Source: Ziziphus jujuba (Eukaryota > Streptophyta > Magnoliopsida > Rosales > Rhamnaceae). Taken from it: DNA of 64,000 nt. Numbering within the stretch: position 1 is the first letter of the stretch; every line of letters begins with the position of its first letter. The DNA is taken from positions 30,476,501-30,540,500 of the forward strand of contig NC_083380.1 of the NCBI RefSeq assembly GCF_031755915.1. The letters are read 5' to 3'. The position numbers and the translations under genes were made by a program. Below are positions 60,388 through 64,000 of the stretch, piece by piece. Below the pieces are notes generated by a model, which did not search any database, had not been told where the DNA came from, and was given only the letters and a program-made list of their open reading frames with translations.

Positions 60388-61203
60388 AGAAAATCTTCAG
60401 TGCAACGGTGGTACCAGGTCAACTGGTACCTCTCCAAGTGATATTATGACATGTGTAAACAATTTTCAAGTACCACCAGAAGCTCACATTTCTAATTTAA
60501 TTTTTATTTATTGAAAAGACCTTGTTTTTGGTTTTTGTGCTGCCTCTGAGACCATTCTTCTTCTTCATCTTCAATTGTGGCTTCTCCATCTCCAAAGAAG
60601 TGAACAAAAGTTTAAAGCCACCTTCCATTATTTCAGAACCATGGAAGTTTTAGCTGCAATTTCACTCCAACAACTCCAAACAATGTGGCTGACTGTTTAG
60701 CTAAATATTCTCTTGTGATTCCTTATGTTGCTTGAGGTGCACCCTACTAGGTCAAAATTGTTTGGAGAATGATGTTACAACTTCATCTTCTCCATCTCCT
60801 CCTCCGTCTCCTTTTAAATTGTTAATTATTTAAACACTTTCTAAAGATAATGGGTGTTCTAGCGAATTAGATCTCTCATGAATTATAAAATTTAAATTTT
60901 TTTTTTTTTTTTTGGTAATAAGAAACTTGATTTTATGATTAATGGGTAATTTCTCATAGAATGATAATTCTCTAAATATAAGGAAGAAATTATAATCCCT
61001 CGTGGTATTTTAAAGTTTCACATAATAAAAAAAATTGAATATATTTTGTCAATTTTAAGCTTTTGTTCATTTCTCTTGAGATATGGAGAAGCCACAATTG
61101 AAGACGAAGAAGAAGCGTCAAGAAGGGTCTCTAAATTAAATTAAATATCACTTGGAGTGGTATCAGCTGATCTGGTACCACCATTGCACTGAAGATTTTC
61201 TCG
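60388..61203. mobile_element. TIR element, 816 bp (MULE/MITE-like)
   Basis: Terminal inverted repeats of about 58 bases: 60388-60445 and 61144-61201, starting AGAAAATCTTCAGTGCAA and ending at AAGTGATATT. A second inverted pair lies inside (CTTCAATTGTGGCTTCTCCA at about 60569 and its complement at about 61088). TAGTAAGGG flanks both sides (60379-60387 and 61204-61212), a 9-bp duplication as in Mutator-like elements, with two extra bases at the right edge. No transposase. It interrupts the RNase H pseudogene. Confidence 0.8.
60640..60740 (+). pseudogene. RNase H-tail fragment inside the TIR element
   Basis: Plus-strand frame TPNNVADCLAKYSLVIPY resembles the C-terminal NxxAD.LAK motif of plant RNase H-like (RVT_3) domains. 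It has the opposite orientation to the surrounding RNase H pseudogene. It is short, so capture from another copy is inferred only. Confidence 0.45.
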
Positions 61204-61900
61204 TAGTAAGGGGAGATAGCCACTATTCACTGGTTAACAATGGACACCATAACTTCACCTTTATCATTCCTAATCACGACCCCTTCCCAAACTAAGTGAG
61301 AAATTGTGGATGTAGCCCCGTCCAAGTTAACTTTGTACTCTCGTTCCTCTGGCAGTATCCATTTTTGCAAGTTAACATGTACATGCACTATTTTTCATTA
61401 ACTGTGTGAAGCCTCTAAACTCAAGAAGCATGCTTTGTCACTCTATCCAAAAGAACAATATTGGGTTTCACCGTTTCTTTATAAAGGCCAGCGTTCATCC
61501 TATTACAAATTGCCCAACTGATATGCACAAATCTTTCAAATGAAAAGATGATAGCTTTAAGTGAGCCCGCCATAAAAGATCACAATAAGAACCATAATTG
61601 ATCTACATAACATCAACCCAATCCATCTTGGACCAAATACGAGTTTCATTAATGCCATACCACAATGCAAGAATCACATTTTTTCTATCCGACTTACACC
61701 AATAGCAACTATCATCCTGAATTAAATTCTTTTAACTTTAGCTGCATGGCACGTGGAATAATATCATGGCATGCTCTCCAGAGAGAAATCATAATTTTAT
61801 TTGGGATGTCAATTAAGCTTCCAGATAATCTTCTACCATTCCCCCAAATCTTTCGTTCTGCAATCACCAAGCCTCTTACTCTCATTTAACAAATAAGCAA

Positions 61901-62379
61901 CGCGGTATCGTAACTTCATGGAATAAAAACCAGAATGAGTGTGAACCCAAGCTTGCCGGTTAGCTCAACCATTACCACCAATTAATGGAATACTTATTAT
62001 AGTTTCAGAATCTTAATTAATAAGATAGAGGGCTCCAATAACACACTATATAATTACTTTTTATTTTGTATTTATTTTTATAAACAATTATGATTCATTT
62101 TTTCCCCCTCTATAACAAAGTGGTATTTAAAAAAAAAATGAAATATAAAAATACAATTAATAAGTATAATTATAATTTTGCATAAAAAAAATTGTAAAGA
62201 AATAAACGAATGTGTTTAAACTTTTATATAGAGATTTGGATTCAACTCTCTAAATTGATCCTAACTGCACTTTTTATTTTAATTTTTTTAATTAGAAAGC
62301 GTAATAAAATTATTAAAATAATGTGCTATGTGAATCGGACTGGTTGGTTTCTATTTATGTGGTAACTAAATTTGTTTTT
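61901..62379. other. AT-rich spacer
   Basis: No coding or repeat structure recognised beyond poly(A) at 62127-62136. Confidence 0.5.
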
Positions 62380-62384
62380 TGGTA

Positions 62385-63256
62385 GAATTCATGACGCCAA
62401 CTACTCAATTGTAAGGGCAGCATTGGGTCTTCAACAACAACAACAACAATAACGTGGATGGAGCAAGAATAAGAATCAAGATCAAGATGAAGAGATGGAG
62501 TTGACCCCCGAATGCAGTGAAATCGGCGACCATCGGCCACTTTCTGGCTGCGGTCGTAGTGGAAGTTGCCAAGTTGTGGAACATAGCATTTGCCCCAACC
62601 CCAAGTAATTAATTAACAAAACAACGCCTCACTGATATCAAATTTTATATCTATCTGGAAACTACTTGGCTACAACCAGCTTCGACAAGACGTGGAGATT
62701 TTGGAATGTGGAAACAGGGGTAAAGCTTCTTCTTCTTCAAGAAGGACATAGCAGGGGAATGTACGGAATAGATCTCCATCTTGATGGATCGTTAGCCGCA
62801 TCTTGCGGTCTCCATTTCGATTGTTCATGTTTGGGATCTTCGAAGCGGTAGAAGCATTATCGAATAAGCCGATTTTGGATTCAAGTTTTTCACCAAATGG
62901 ATTTCTATTTGGCCAATGGAAAAGAGGAAAAGTAGTTGTAGGATATGGGATTTGAGAAAGAGGAGATCGGTGTATGTGATTCCAGCACATTTGAATCTGA
63001 TTTCTTCACTCAAATTTGAGCAACAAGAGGTATTGTTTTTGTTGTAACTGGGTCGCATGATACCAAGGCTAAGATTGGGTGGTCAGGCAGTGGTGATGAG
63101 TTTAAGCATGTTAGGACACTCTCTGGACATGAAAGAATACTTACTTGTGGGGATGTTGCAGGAGATGGGCATTTCATAACAACTGTATCTTCTGATAGAA
63201 CGACCAGCAATAATGGTGATAATGAGAAGGAGAATCAAGCAATGGATATACAATAA
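62385..63256 (+). pseudogene. PRP4/LACHESIS-type WD40 retropseudogene
   Basis: PRP4 (LACHESIS in Arabidopsis) is a WD40 protein of the U4/U6 snRNP. Here its later half appears without introns, in broken frames. A pre-WD block has ECSEIGDHRPLSGCG (62510-62553). Next comes TTSFDKTWRFWNVETGVKLL and GHSRGMYGIDLHLDGSLAAS (62668-62815). A degraded segment matching ...[10 protein letters not shown] follows (62970-63005), then [11 protein letters not shown] (63040-63075) and RTLSGHERILTCGDV and TTVSSDRTTS (63115-63210). It ends in a DNEKENQAMDIQ-like tail. Loss of introns across several WD repeats indicates a processed copy. Multiple stops and deletions preclude function. No target duplicate was identified. 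Confidence 0.8.
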
Positions 63257-64000
63257 ATAAAGTCTCCATTTGACATTTTAAATGATTGTAAGTAGTTGTT
63301 TGCAAATATATATTCTTAGGTGAAAGAAATTTTGTTACAAGCTTGCTTCTTTTTTTTCTCTTTTTTTTTTTAAAGGATATATATATATATACACACCAAA
63401 ATTCTTGGAGGAATTTATAGTGGTTTCATTTTAATTTAATGTTTATTTATAATTTTTTCAATAAAAATTATAATTTTTATAATTTATAATTGATAGATTC
63501 TCAAAGAGGAGAGGTTGTAATTAATTCAGCGTAATATATCAATGTTGTTCATAAAAATGGTAAGTTTTGAATGTTGAGTGTGACAAGAGGGTATGGACGT
63601 GGAAGAGCAGAGAACAGAGAACAGAAAAACAGAGGGAAGAAGACGAAGAGAAGAGAAAAAAGAGACTGACAAAAATTTATAACAACAAACAGACTCATGA
63701 TCGTTCTACTTCCCATCCATATGCATGTTTATCCTCATTACATTGAATCTATCTAATATAACCAAATCCCATTTTTATCTTTTGTTCCACCTAACTCTGT
63801 CCTTCTGCCACATGTCCATACTGTCAATCATATCTCATCCACTATTTATATATATATATATATATATCATGTCTACAAATTTGGATAACATATAAAATAA
63901 AATGTTTTATGGAAAAATACAATTCTAAATTAAATAGGTTATTTTATTATTATTATTATTATAAAACACAATGTAGTAAAGTTTCTATAATTTTTGAAAA
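63257..64000. other. AT-rich flank with purine-rich block
   Basis: Holds (TA)n at 63378-63391 and 63847-63868, and a GA-rich stretch at 63600-63665. No gene is recognised. Confidence 0.5.

Larger units (their letters stand above)
57190..61900 (-). pseudogene. LINE-derived zf-RVT / RNase H pseudogene, twice interrupted
   Basis: Read on the minus strand, 61870-61640 encodes a zf-RVT-like block (ISLWRACHDIIPRAM). 61380-61213 encodes the start of a plant RNase H (RVT_3) domain: YKVNLDGATS and VVIRNDKGEVMVS. It resumes at 60378-60329 (KFGFDFYAKVN) after a TIR element, then at 57449-57400 after a solo LTR (IIETDSKATVGLLFSSEDY), and ends around 57260-57200 (CNKL-like FNKLAYELGR and MEERPE). Stops and frameshifts occur throughout. 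In LINEs these domains follow reverse transcriptase, which is not recognised here. Free-standing plant RNase H-like genes are the alternative origin. Confidence 0.72.

Overview
This window looks like nuclear DNA of a woody eudicot, probably a rosid. It is AT-rich, full of poly(A/T), (TA)n and (CT)n tracts, has GT-AG introns, and is crowded with plant transposable-element debris. The species cannot be fixed from sequence alone. Only three genes look functional: a six-exon gene for RNA polymerase II subunit RPB4 (10043-12714, +), an intronless leucine-rich-repeat receptor-like protein of the Cf/EIX immune type (24203-27055, -), and a six-exon KANADI-type GARP transcription factor (46807-53675, +).

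Layout. 1-3430: a large LTR cut by the window edge, abutting a Ty3/gypsy gag-protease fragment. 3430-7900: two copies of a MITE-bearing repeat flank a tandem pyrimidine-rich array and a broken DEGP2-type protease pseudogene. 9300-33550: a segmental duplication. One copy holds intact RPB4; the other (29835-32539) is an RPB4 pseudogene with an A-rich insertion in exon 1, a lost splice donor and a frameshift. Between the copies lies a receptor-like protein cluster: one intact gene, one pseudogene split by a Copia element whose 3' LTR is itself split by a Pack-MULE-like element, and a duplicated C-terminal stub. 33550-46190: gene-poor DNA with microsatellites, a possible SINE and MITE-like repeats. 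46190-53700: the KANADI locus with a TATA box, pyrimidine-rich leader, upstream ORFs and a 3.4-kb fourth intron. 54700-61900: nested transposons, including a complete 396-bp TRIM, a 2.88-kb solo LTR and an 816-bp TIR element; the last two have split a LINE-derived zf-RVT/RNase H pseudogene. 62380-63260: a decayed intronless copy of a PRP4/LACHESIS-type WD40 gene.

The genes do not form a pathway; they are a housekeeping gene, an immune receptor and a developmental regulator. No clearly new molecular system was found. The most informative content is evolutionary: insertions with readable target-site duplications, empty sites visible in paralogous copies, and a duplication that left one working and one dead RPB4.
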